Below are positions 52,201 through 63,500 of a stretch of 64,000 nucleotides of DNA, in pieces. The notes below the pieces were generated by a model, which was not told the DNA's origin, did not search any database, and saw only the letters and a list, made by a program, of their open reading frames with translations. The position numbers and the translations under genes are program-made. Every line of letters starts with the position of its first letter. The first letter of the stretch is position 1. The stretch lies in contig JARCOQ010000004.1 in assembly GCA_029207755.1 (NCBI GenBank), positions 43,698,305 to 43,762,304 on the forward strand. Reading direction: 5' to 3'. This DNA comes from Chamaea fasciata (Eukaryota > Chordata > Aves > Passeriformes > Sylviidae).

Positions 52201-53570
52201 TAGTAGCTTTTGAAATTAAACTTCTTTTCCAACAATGATAACACAGCCTTTCTTCAAAACATTTACTTTGGCTTCAAGACAGTGGTGATTGCAATGCTGC
52301 TTTGCACGCAAAAACCCTAGAGACAAGTCAATCAAAGCTTGCTTTCAACCAACTTTTATGAAGAACCTATCCTGCCAAAAAGTGGTCATACATTCCACAT
52401 CTGTATGCTTTTAGGGCCATTTTTTTGACTCTGATTTCTGTAAGTTTCATGGGATCACTAAATACTTTACCTTTCTGAAGTCCAGGCTTCTTTATTTGGA
52501 TGATTTCTCTGTTGGACAGGAAACCTGACAGATTACACACAGTAAAATGGTCCCAAAGGGAAATTTATCTTGGTTTAAGAAATTACCTTGTTCATTTCTT
52601 CAACCAAATTTTAATATGGTGGAGCAAGGAGAAAGAATTCCAAGCATTAGAATGGAGTTGAGACCTGTAAATTCACACCTGGGAATGTGTGAATTCCATC
52701 TGGGACAGAGATTCCCAAAACTTAAGAAAATACTTTTATCCTTTCGTGGCATAGTTTCACACTTGTAAAAACAATATTCATCCCAACACTTTCTTCTCAT
52801 TGATTTCTTTTTAAACTTGCTAGGACATGGCCAGAAATTTTGGGTGAAGCACCAAGAACACAGTAGAATGAATTTTGATTTAGCATTAGTTTGCAGTAAA
52901 AACATTAATACTGCCTCAGTAGTTTAAATGAAAAGCAAGTTAAGCTTGTAGACAACTCCAAAAACTGTTGGCTAATATTAATTAAAATTTTGATTTGTCC
53001 TATGTTCTTCACTACCTGAAGATAATTAGATTTAACGAGCATTGAATTTTAAGCTCAGCAGTAATGCCACAGCCTTTCATTAGGCCTTTTGAAGGATGTC
53101 ACATTAGGTAGTTGTATTTTCCTCAGCCTTTTCATGAATTTCCATCTTACCGTTCACATAATATTAAGCTGTACCATGGCTGAAATTTTAGGAGTAGCTG
53201 CAATTCCTCACACGGACCAAATCCATTTTGTAACTCTCATTATTAAACGCTTACCACAATATGTAAACTTCTAATAAACTTTATGGACCTGATTAAGAAG
53301 CATAAGTCCTTCAACTGTCCATGGGAAGAAAAAGATACCACCAATACCAACTCTGACACATGAGCTAGGTGGTAATTTCTAAACTGGATATCCTAAGCAC
53401 TTAGCTGAAGATACTACCTCTCTGCAGTAACTGGGCAGCAAAAAAATCTGTTGCATCACAGTTGTGTCTATACTTCTAGAGTCTTCCTCTCACAGTAGAT
53501 GTATGTGAAAGACTTCTAACTTCCATTGACCAGTTTGTAAGAAAGTCAAAAGAAAACTCTAATATGGACT
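52201..53570. other. Unique AT-rich noncoding DNA
   Basis: No element recognised. Confidence 0.5.
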
Positions 53571-53609
53571 AAAAAAAAAAAAATTATATATATATATATA
53601 TATATATAG
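53571..53609. repeat. A run plus AT dinucleotide microsatellite
   Basis: Thirteen A followed by TT and about twelve TA/AT units. Confidence 0.95.
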
Positions 53610-54969
53610 TCTATCTGGAAAAAAATCCCATAAAAATAAAGTTTCTTTACTTCCAATATACTTTATATGCTAGAAACATGAAAGCCATAAAAAAATGTAG
53701 GAAAGTGTTCTTTCAGTTTTATCCAAGAAACAGAAATAATTACATGCACATTTGAAGGTTTCCATAAAAGGTGTTACAAGTGCAGCACTTTTAAAAAATC
53801 ACATCACTTTAAGCAACTTATTTTATTTGTCTTCAATCAACTTTTTTTTCTTTAAGTTATTTTGACAAGTAACACAGCAGCTAGATAAATAGATCTTTAT
53901 TTGTCATAGACCTATACAGCTATTTATGAGCCCTGGAAGAGAAGAAAAAAGCATCAGTATACATCCTTTTGGAAAGAAAAATGCATTAAATTTTTATCAT
54001 TGAGATGTTTCCCAGGGACTCAGGAGAGGCTCACACTAACCACATTTTTCTCCTGCCTGCTCAGAAAACTCATGTTCTTAACACAGACAAATTTTTGTTA
54101 TCATAATCAAGCACAAATTAAAAGTGGCATAGTTTTCTTTACAGGGTGTTGAACTATTTGTTATTCATGCAAAGAAAATATGGCCTTGATATTTGAAGAT
54201 CATGACAGAGATGAATCTGAGGCAGTATTTCATACGGCTGCAAAAGGACAAAAAAGGATTCATGTTCTAGGGAATAAAACAAGAATATAGGCTTACAACA
54301 CAAAAATCCTATGGAGTTTGTAATACGAATTTTAATATACTGCATGCAGAACAGTGACAGATGATGAGAACACAACTGAAAGCATGAAAGTAATCTCATT
54401 GTAAAGGTGAAACAAATACCTGACTTGCAGGAGTTTTTAGTGTATGTTCCCAATATGTCTATTCAATAAACTTAATGAGGTAGCTTGTTGAAAAACATGA
54501 TGCTTGACTCCTACAGACTACTCTTTGCATACTGCCCTTAAATCCATTGACATGTTATTGATCTAAATTAATAGATTAATAATAATAATCTGTTATTAAC
54601 AGATAATTAACTGTTTATTCATTCATATGTGCCACTGTAAAGTGAAATTATAAACCTTCTGTTCAGTTCTAAGAGTTATTTCATAGATATTTCATTTTTT
54701 TGTTACCCAATTTCCCAGTTGCAGAAGAGTCCATGATTTCAGAATCCAATTTCATTGGGTATTTTATTACATGGTCTATGCTGTAAAATTCTGGGATGAT
54801 TTTCAGGCAGAAAAAAAAACCCACAAAACTACTAAAGAAGTCTGTTCTCTCAGGCCAGTGTTATTCAGTCACCCAGTGACAACAGGTGAGATGCAGCCTG
54901 AAATATATTTCCCTTTCCACGACTCTTTTGTTCTGAGGCTTGAGCAGAGTCAGCTGGAGTGCAGGCCAG
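53610..54969. other. Unique AT-rich noncoding DNA
   Basis: No mobile element recognised. A palindromic AT-rich stretch (atctgttattaacagat) lies near 54587-54603. Confidence 0.5.
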
Positions 54970-55438
54970 TTGCAATTTAGGGAGAACTCAGACTGGGCTC
55001 ACCCCAAGATCTGTCACTGGTGAAAGGTCTCTCTGCCTTGAGGAGAAACCTTGAGAGTTATCCCAGCTCCAGGGGAGATCATCGCCATCCAGCCACACTG
55101 ACCAGCAAGAGGAGCTCATAGAAGGCTCACTTAGTGCATTTTATTTATGGGATAAAGTGTCTGGCTCATGGTCAAATTGCTTTCAATGGGAAGGGTGCGC
55201 ACAAAACTCGCTGTATTCACAAATTTTGTTTCTTTATATAGGAATCTTGGAAAAAACAGCCCTTAACTCTATGATTGGTGTTCCATTCTCATGTGCCTTG
55301 ATGTTCATAAAGTCACTGGGCTCCTCTTTAGGTGTCTTTGAGGCTTTATTGACCCAGATACCACTCAGGACTGTACCTCATTTGGAGCCTCTACCAACTA
55401 TTTTGAGTTTGATTAAGGAGTGGAGCCCTTAAGTCACA
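54970..55438 (-). mobile_element. Retroviral LTR, probable 3' LTR of a decayed provirus
   Basis: Read on the reverse strand the stretch has a TATA box (CTATATAAAG, plus 55233-55242). About 90 bp on, an AATAAA poly(A) signal follows (plus tttatt near 55140-55147). A U5-like segment rich in CTCTC and GGTTTC words comes next, ending near TTGCA at 54970. The 5' end is placed at TGTGACTTAAGG (plus 55438), just after a short G-rich stretch (GGGGTGG) that could be a worn polypurine tract. Both ends are approximate, and no duplication could be checked because the far end of the provirus is not seen. The envelope-like remnant lies on the same strand, about 420 bp upstream, as expected for a 3' LTR. 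Confidence 0.6.
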
Positions 55439-55859
55439 GACCACCCCACAAATACAGTCAATCTACTTAATTGTTTCAAAAAGGCATAGTACAGTTACCT
55501 CTTATCTCTGTACCATAAATATATAGCAGATCAGTGGTAAGAGTCCAATTATTTGATAAATTGTTCAGTTTAAGTGCCAAAATTAATGTTAATTATATAC
55601 TGTTTGCACACTTGCAGATCCAAAGTAAGCAAACAGCTCTTAGTATAAAATATTACTATTAGTTATATTATAGGGGAATTAATCACAATGAATAAGGAAC
55701 ACTTGTTTCCTTATTTACCAGATGTTTGGATATAAAATTATTTTAAGCAATAAGCATAATATTAGAGCTAACAAAACCACAACTGGAGGAAGCTTTAGAT
55801 TCAAAGTTCCTGTTGCTGATGTCCCACCAGTTACATTCTCCATCCCATCTCAATCTTTC
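55439..55859. other. AT-rich stretch between LTR and envelope-like remnant
   Basis: No coding or regulatory signal is recognised. If the provirus reading is right, this would be the end of env, the 3' noncoding region, or DNA inserted later. Confidence 0.4.
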
Positions 55860-57720
55860 TAGGATGTGGTGTATCTTCACTTTGTGAAGATAAATGTTAA
55901 TCAGGATACTTCACTGCTCTGGATTCTCTTCAGCAATGTACTCAAGTGATCATATTGCAGTCATATTCTTGCAAAAGTTTCATTCCAAGGGAGGTAAGCA
56001 GGAACATTTGAAACGATCTATAGATTGTAGTTATTGGTGGATTCTGACAGGAGCTCAAAATTTAGTCACATCCCACAATTTGAATAAGGTTACAATTACA
56101 GATATTTCAATGATTACATGTTTCTACAGCGGTGTTGTCTGTAAATATAGAATCAGAAAAGGTTCTCATACAAACACATCCTTTTTGCATTATATACAGC
56201 TACAGTCTCAGGGGTTTCATAAGGATGTATTTCAAAGTGACAAATACATTGTTCAGTGTCAAGAAAACCGTCTTGGGACTTAATGGTACTATTTTCACAA
56301 ATAAATCCCTATTGTTCACATTCAACCCATGCATCAACACCAATAGTTTATCATTTGTTCCCATTTAATTGGGCCTATAATCTATGTACTAATGGATAGA
56401 AGACATTTCTATAGTGATTTTATCCCAGGACAATTATAGGGTGTATGGTATACACTGAAGCATTATGAATTGACAAAACATCTCCCCTGGATAATTTTGG
56501 ACAGGACAGGGTTTGTCCCTGTATCCAGCTTACCATCCTGTATAACATGTATTCAGGAATGGTGAGCAGGTAGGCTTAATTGCAAAGCTATTGATTGGTA
56601 CTGATAGTGGTTGAAAGATTTCAATTTCTTCTATCAGAGTGTGTTCCAACACCCCTGATGCACCTAATATGAGCTTTAGATCATAGTCACTCTTTCAATC
56701 ACTGGTTTGGAGAAGCAGCATTTACCAGGCTTTGGACTAACATGAAAACAGAATTTTTGCCTGCCATCCTCTACGGTGCTGCAAGGGAAAATAAAGATAT
56801 TTTTGTCAGGGAGAGTCTTAGCAGGTGACCCTATTAGGAAGAAGGAATGCTCCACTATGGAGTAACTCTGTCTCTGGGCCAAACATTGCTTTGTGCAACA
56901 AAACAATGCAGTTTTTTACCTGCATGACAAAAATTTTGGTGTAGCCATTCTCCCAGCTAACACCACATGGGGTTTAAGGTACTCCTACCCTTAGTTTCAT
57001 AATTTTAGTAAATTCACCTACATTTTGGCTGAATTTTTAGCTTGTTTTATTGTCCTTCCCATGAATTTTCACCTTTCTCATATTGATTGGTGCTTTCCTG
57101 GCTACATTTAGTAATGTTTGCCAAGTTTTATTTCTCCAAACTGGAGAAATCACTTTCCTTCTCAGTTCAGTGATTCTCACTGTCATTGTGTGGCTCCAAC
57201 CCATACAGAATAGAAGTTCACGTATATAATTTTTGCTCCATTTGGTGCTGCAAAACAGTGGTCCTTATGCTCCTACTTATGTGCTACATCCACCACGTCC
57301 TGTTTTTTTGTTTGCCAGCTGGAATGATTCATGGAGCAGATTTATACTGCTTTTTTGCTGAGGAATCAGTGAACCCAATGTCTTACTTTGGTGTTTCTTT
57401 GGTGAGGAGAGGTGCATTTAAAATTGGTGATAATTTATGAAATTGTTGTAATGCCATTTGATCTGAATTCAAAAGCATCTGTAATTTGGAAACTCTTGCA
57501 TGTTCTTTGGTTAACTGTCAAGTAGACAGACCGTTCTCTGACAAAGGTACTTGTGCAACTCCTTCTGGAGCAGCAATCCCCTCAGGGAAGGCTTCTATAA
57601 AATTAAAAGAGTCTACTTTACCTACATTTACCATCTACCGTTTCTATAAGGAGCTTGTTGCAGACAAAATGGAAGTTTTGGACATGATTTATAAGGGAGA
57701 TTCTCCCTTTGAGTCATGAG
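55860..57720 (-). pseudogene. env: Broken retroviral envelope-like coding remnant
   Basis: The reverse strand gives a chain of coding-like pieces in changing frames, each broken by stops and frameshifts. The clearest lies at about 56146-56300. It is open for some 45 codons and includes a CENST segment (an N-glycosylation sequon), a C-x-C pair (QCICHF) and a proline/tyrosine-rich HPYETPET segment. Next, after a frameshift (56020-56145), is a piece with four or five further cysteines, including NIC-NC and GCD. Near 55930-55990 is a piece with WNETF, another sequon. Towards the 5' side, 56676-56906 is open and cysteine-bearing, and 57420-57650 is open with one stop and an amphipathic tail. Cysteine-rich, glycosylated extracellular sequence beside a same-strand LTR fits a retroviral env surface/transmembrane region. 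I cannot place the fusion peptide or membrane anchor. The copy cannot code. The forward frames of 129 and 77 codons here are antisense shadows. Confidence 0.55.
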
Positions 57721-59033
57721 GTGCAGAAAGGACCACTGTGTTTCCTACACTTCTTCTCAGAGAGGAGTATAGGTGCAGCTGGATCTAATCCTAGCCCCAG
57801 ACTTCATCAGTGGTTCATGTCTAAAAGTTTATGTATAGGTGTAATTGAATGCACATTTTTCTAGAAATATTGAAACGATATTAAAGTAATTGTCAAGTAG
57901 AGATTGATGTTACTCACACATACCAATGACCATGGGAAAATACCTCTTATTCAAGGAGTAACCTTGAGTTCCCCCTCCAGGGAGGAATCTCCACACATGC
58001 CCCCTAGAAGGGGTATGTTAGAAGATTCTGCTCTTAAAAAGTAGACCTGGGATTGATGGTAAGTCAGAGTGTTCTAGGCCAGCTCTGTCAGCTCAGCAGA
58101 CTTTCAGATATCAGTTACTATAATGAGATGATTCTTTTTTTCAGGTACTTCCTCTTCTATGTCTGCCACATTCTGTCAGGAAACTTAGTTCTTCACTTCC
58201 TCAGGATGTATAAATTTGGGAATTGAAGAATCAGGCTACTTTCAATAGTCTTCAACACCAAAAGCAGCATGACTCACCCTTCTCCCTCTGATAGCTTATC
58301 CAGCTGGTATCTTTTTCAAATAGGGTAGAATTCAAGCTGGTTTACCCCCACTTAGGCAGAGCATTCCTGTATTAGGCTGACATAAGAGAAGGCACAAGTT
58401 TTCCATCCAACTAAAAAATGTGCATTTCACACCTATAAATTCACCTGCTTTAAGAATGCATTTATTATAACATGTTGTTCAGAGTGATGCTTAAAATATG
58501 GAACAATTTTTTATTATTAAAATTATTTTTTAAATTCACTGTGGCACTAGAGTAACTTTATTAAAGTTTAACTTTGGTGGTGTTGAAAATTTTAATTGAG
58601 GTACTAGAAATATTTCAAATGAGAACATATGATATCCCAAAGATACTTTGGAATAAATATTATGCAGTGTTCAAAAATCCAGTTACACTCAGCAAACTGG
58701 AGTTCTAGGATTTATGTTAGATTTCAGCATATAGCATTAGTCCCAACCCACACCTACAAATCTCAGATCACAAAAAAACTCTTCAAATATAGAATATGGC
58801 TGCTTCCTGTCAGGAATACGGAAGGTGAATACAACTTCTTCATAGTTAAAGGAGGTTTACCACGATACAATATTGAACAGTATTTGACAGATTCCACAGA
58901 AATGCTTCAGATACTTCCCAACTTTGGTGAATGTTTAAAGAGTAATAAGTCTGGAACACACAGATATGTCAGAGAGCAGACAGCTACAGAAGCTGAACTG
59001 GGTAGCGCTGCAGACATTTTGACCCTAGTACAG
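57721..59033. other. Sequence of unclear origin between retroviral pieces
   Basis: It may hold more of the minus-strand provirus but no gag or pol motif is recognised. A short segment at 57960-58020 has GC-rich inverted words (cccctccagggagg and ccccctagaagggg). The forward frame 58629-59036 (135 codons) runs up to the start of the next LTR. It shows no domain that I recognise and is not called as a gene. Confidence 0.4.
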
Positions 59034-59371
59034 TGAAAGCTGAGGGAGAGATAAACTCAAGGCAAGAACAGAAGTGAAGACATCATGTCACTCTGGTCAC
59101 TCTGTCCTTCTGGTCACTCTGTCCTTCTGATACTGGCTGCTTTGACGAAAGACATAACAAAGGACATCACTAGCATAAGAAAAATAATCAGAAGATTGTG
59201 TTTCTAAGGGGACCAGGCCTAAGGAGTTGGTGTGGAAAATTTAGTATGAGTGTAATGATGTATAAATGCTAGTAACCTCTGTAACAAACTGGCTTTGCTG
59301 GCATAGCAGAGTCCATGTCTGTCAAGCCTCACAAATGGGGGCCTGTGTGAGGAAGTGAAGATTCCCCTATC
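59034..59371 (+). mobile_element. Plus-strand retroviral LTR (5' LTR of a truncated provirus)
   Basis: The start is taken at TGAAAGCTGAGGG. A TATA-like box (tataaat) lies at 59261-59267. A degenerate poly(A) signal (aacaaa) lies near 59283-59288. A U5-like stretch (gcatagcagagtccatgtct, then ctgtcaagcctcacaaa) runs up to about 59371, where a primer binding site begins. The U3 contains a 17-bp tandem duplication. Neither end shows a clean TG...CA, and there is no visible 3' partner, so the boundaries are approximate. Confidence 0.55.
59094..59127. repeat. 17-bp tandem duplication in U3
   Basis: tggtcactctgtccttc occurs at 59094-59110 and again at 59111-59127 without change; a partial third copy (tgtcactc) precedes it. 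Short duplications in U3 are common in retroviral LTRs and can carry enhancer sites. Confidence 0.9.
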
Positions 59372-59389
59372 TGGTGTCAGCAGGGATGC
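59372..59389 (+). other. Primer binding site resembling tRNA-Leu
   Basis: The sequence tggtgtcagcagggatgc begins with nine bases identical to the complement of the 3' end of a vertebrate tRNA-Leu (…CTGACA plus CCA). It keeps the AG and GGAT of the following positions with one mismatch and a two-base gap. A tRNA-Leu primer is the hallmark of the ERVL group. The position directly after a U5-like segment supports the call. The short exact match leaves room for chance. Confidence 0.55.
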
Positions 59390-60120
59390 CCCTTGGGACG
59401 TGAAGTGCTGCTGAAAGGAAACAGGAGGCCAGTCACCATCAATCCCTTCAGGCTTTGGAGGGAAGCGGAGGGGAACTTAGACGGGGATATGTCCTCAGAA
59501 GAGAAATATGTTTTTGAACTTATGCCTGAACTTCCAGAGAATCACAAGAAAATGCTTGCTTCTCATTCTCTTAAGCTGATTTTGCCCTGGGCGCAATCAC
59601 GTTAAAAGGTTAAATGCCAGCACAGGTTTTACAGCGGAGCTGTGAAATGAAGTAGCAGTGAGACTTTGGGACAGACACACAAGAAGTGATAAGACTGCTG
59701 CTGGTTTTTACCCCTCTGGTGAGCTACTCTAGAAACTCTTAAAGCTCAGGAAAGTGCTGGAAAAGAGTTGTCTTGGGTAGCCGTTCCGGCAACAGGCAAG
59801 GACTCTGCAAAAGAACTTTAAACATCCTGCTTCTGCCTACAAACAACAAGAGATAAGGTTGCAGTGAGGAAGAAGACCATGGCCCAGCAGAGCAGATCCT
59901 TGTGACCTTCGGGCTGTGAGGGAGAGCGAGCTTGAACTTGGCCACAACATCAAAGGCCCCATTTTGCGAACCAGAATCCAACAGAAAGTAAAATGCCAAC
60001 ACAGCTGAGAAAGTTAGGCCAGTGATGTTCACTGGACGAAAAATTCAGTGAACTGTGGATTCTGTGAGTACTAGAAGGGGTTCCGGTAATGTTGATGTAA
60101 TTTACAAATATTACAGTGAT
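59390..60120 (+). pseudogene. Internal provirus remnant, possibly gag region
   Basis: Downstream of the primer site a forward frame (59393-59605, 70 codons) encodes a charged, Glu/Leu-rich peptide containing SSEEKYVFELMPELPEN. Further coding-like pieces with frameshifts follow to about 60120. The position fits the leader and gag of a provirus. I see no matrix, capsid or zinc-knuckle signature that would prove gag, so the identity is inferred from location only. Stops and frame changes show it is defunct. Confidence 0.35.
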
Positions 60121-60570
60121 TTCTTCACAGTGAAGCAATTTTTTTATTATGGGATAAAAATCCCGTATTTCTTTCCTAAATGAAAGAAACCTTGAGATTA
60201 AAAGCTCCTGCAAGCAACTGCAGCTGGAGTACTAGAGAAAATACTGATAACCAGCCGAGCACAGTTCCAAGACACGGGTCATAAAAATGGATCCATGAAA
60301 TGCATCCCGGAAAGGGCCAATTCTGGCTTTGGTGCATGGCGTTACAGGCAGTGGTGGAGCTCCCTTGGAGCTCTCCTGACCCACAGCTGGCCCCATGGTC
60401 AGTGTTAGTCCCCCAGACTTGAGGGGGGCCCTGGCTCCTCAGAGCTCTCCCACCTCCTCCCGAGCCCGGGTGACAGCACCTATCTTGGGCCCCATGCAGT
60501 GCAGCATCCCTTGAGTTGTGTTTTTGACTGTACAACAGAGAGGTAAAGAATACCATTATTATACAGGGCT
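60121..60570. other. GC-rich segment of unknown origin
   Basis: Between about 60230 and 60520 the sequence becomes distinctly GC-rich with CpG sites (for example tcccgagcccgggtgac near 60457-60473). Frames stay open on both strands (reverse 60176-60556, 126 codons; a forward frame from about 60180 with one stop). The reverse frame ends in a hydrophobic run near its C terminus. No family is recognised. It may be more provirus sequence or an unrelated insertion. Confidence 0.4.
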
Positions 60571-63500
60571 TGAATTAACGATGTTCTGACATTTACTTTA
60601 CTTAGTATGAAGGCACTTACTTACCATCTTGTAATAATAATTAATGACAACAACAGTAACAATAATAATAATAAAACAAGATTTTAAAATATTAAGAACA
60701 GTAATTGTATTTTTATCTTATAATAATTGTGGTGCATAAAAAAAGTCAGAGGACAGATAGGTCATGTTTATCTTATGCTGACAACATCCACTCTATTTCA
60801 ATCATCTGTTTGAAATAGCAGCTACAGCTTACAATCCTTTGGATTGACATTTTCTTTCACAAATTTTCGTTATGACATTTTAAATCTGTTTGTAGGCTTT
60901 TATTTAGCAATTAAGTCCATACTTCAGTAGCAACACTTCAGTTTATTTTTTATTGCATGCAAAGCAGCTACACTGGATGCTGCACATATGTTGTAATGAA
61001 AAGCAGTGAACAGTAACTCCCTATTCATTCTGACCATTCAATTTGCGATTACATGGACATCTCTCAAAATCACCTGCAGATATCTCTTTTTCAGTAGAGC
61101 AAAGACTTGGACTCTTTTCCTTACTCTGCAAAGTAAATGTCTGATTACTTTTGATCATTCCTGTTTCGTTCTCTATTGTCCTAGCTCCTTGCTAAGACTA
61201 AATTTCTTGTAGGGTGTTCATTCTAAAACATCTGCAGACTTTGTGCTAGTTGCGTGATGCCACATTGTTTTGTTCTCTATTTCTACTCTTCTGTAAACAC
61301 CTCATGTAACTTTCTCAATGCTGTGAAGAAATGAGATGAGTGTTTCAGAGTGCTGTTCACAGTTACTTCAAATATTGACTCAGGAATGGGGGACCACTAA
61401 TTTCAAGACAATTAATTGTATCTACAGTCAAGATTGTTTTGGCATCTTCATTGCTTCATATTTATTGACTTTTGATATTAGCTGGCACTTCATTACTTGT
61501 TTATTGACAATCTTTTGCAACTCTTCCCTACCTTGAATAGAGTTGCAATGTTGAAGCCTTGCCATCTCATTTTTCACTCCATTTATAGAAGTTTTCTGAA
61601 GATCAGCATCAAACAGGTTATCTGCAGAGGTGATGAGGAATACCACTGACAGCATACATTCAAAGGAGAAACTTATCACTAGGTTTCTTATTTTAACTCA
61701 GCAACTGATCACCATTTTTCTGCAAATCCAGTGTTCTGCCAGCCATCTGCCTTCATCGATGTTTGATGGTGTGACTTAAAGTACACCAGCAGAAATGCAA
61801 GACGTGACTTGCCACATTTATTTCCCAGTTGACTAAGTCTATCCTTTCATATATTTTCTGCCAGTATGACTGATATAGAAGCAAGATGTAATGGCCTGTA
61901 GATCCCCAGATAGCTTTTTGAAGCCCTTTTTGAACACTTGTCTTCATTTGCTTCCTTACTCTCTTCAGGATTCAAGCAACAGGTTTTATGTCATAAAGCT
62001 GGTAACGACTCACTCTAGACCCCTTGGGTGAAACCTTTTGCTCTGAAAATTCATTACTCTCATATTTTGTTCTAATTTTTTTTCCACTAATGTGCCTATT
62101 TAATATTAATGGACAAAAATATAAAGAAAACATTTAGATTTTATCTGTGTTAACCTCAATGCTCATTTTTATATGCCAGATATCCATCAGCCTTATGGAG
62201 ACAAGTGCAGGCTTCCAGTTTCTGATATGTTTGAAAATAGTTTTATTGCATATTTTTATGCTTAGAGCAATTAAATATTCAAAAACTTTCACTGCCTGCC
62301 TGATTAAATGTGATTTCAAACATAACTTACTATAATTCATGTTCTTTCCATTGTCTATGGGTACAATTTTCAATCTTCTGGCAAAAAAAAGATTTCTCGC
62401 TTTTTATTATGATTTTACTCTTCTTCTACAGCAATGAGAGTATAAAGCAACTATATCTGAACATGACTGCACCCCAAAACCGCCCACCCCGAAGATCATA
62501 TCAAAACTTGTGGTCTTTTCCAAACATATAAACAATTTCCAAATGTTTGTGACATTACACTTCCCAATACATTTGTAAGATTCAAATTCAAATGTCTGCC
62601 TTTGATCCAAAAATAGATATTCAAACACCAATTCAAGTTGTACTTTAACAAAAAATCAGACACAAACTTGAGAATTTCCAAAGTGAAATTAATTTCTCCA
62701 AAACCACACATAGTCAGAATTTATATGCACCAGGCAAACAAATTTGAGAAAGAAATAGAATGGAGGAAGATCCTTTTTCTTTTTAAGATCTTGAAAAATC
62801 ATTTGGCCTTGCCATAGGGAGTCTTATAATTCAGCTCATCCAGCAGATCCAGGTGACAGACAATCAAAATGTCAGCTACTGTGGAAAAATAAATAAGTTG
62901 TAGTTTTTATCTTGACACCTGTTAGAATTCTAACATCTAATGCAATTTTGTATTGTTCTGGGACAGTAATTACACAGAAGACAATGATAATAAACACATG
63001 CTAATGAGGTAAGGTGAGAAGAGCTGTGCCCTTCATTGATGCAATCCAAGGAATATAGCATGGAAGAAGGCACACATAGTAAGAACTGCAGAAAAAATGT
63101 GTCAGAACTTGAAGCATAGTAACTCTGGATTTGTTTTATACACACTGTACTGTTGCTGCAGGCTTGTTATTTATATGAAATTTCCACATAGAAGAAAAAA
63201 CAGACTGAACAACAGTCTATGTTCAGCTGAGCTGTTTGACCATATACCTTCAGCCAATTTTATTTATAAGCATACCAGATGATAAACATGTAGGATCAGT
63301 ATCCTATGTTTTGACAGAAAGGGCATTCAGATATATACATAAGAGAAAATGCATGGAAGTGATCGAAAGCAATTTATTATTTATGTTATTGACCAGATTT
63401 ATAACAACTAAAATTAGGGAAACCAGACTTACAGTTATTATACAGAACTATATTTCAAGACATGAAATTCATTTTTCACTACCTAAAGTCAGCAACTTAC

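Noticed and set aside
57940..58020. Possible 5' LTR of the minus-strand provirus (shared words aaccttgag and ctccaggg with the LTR near 55050)
   Set aside because: Similarity does not extend beyond these short words; the TATA and poly(A) signals are missing.
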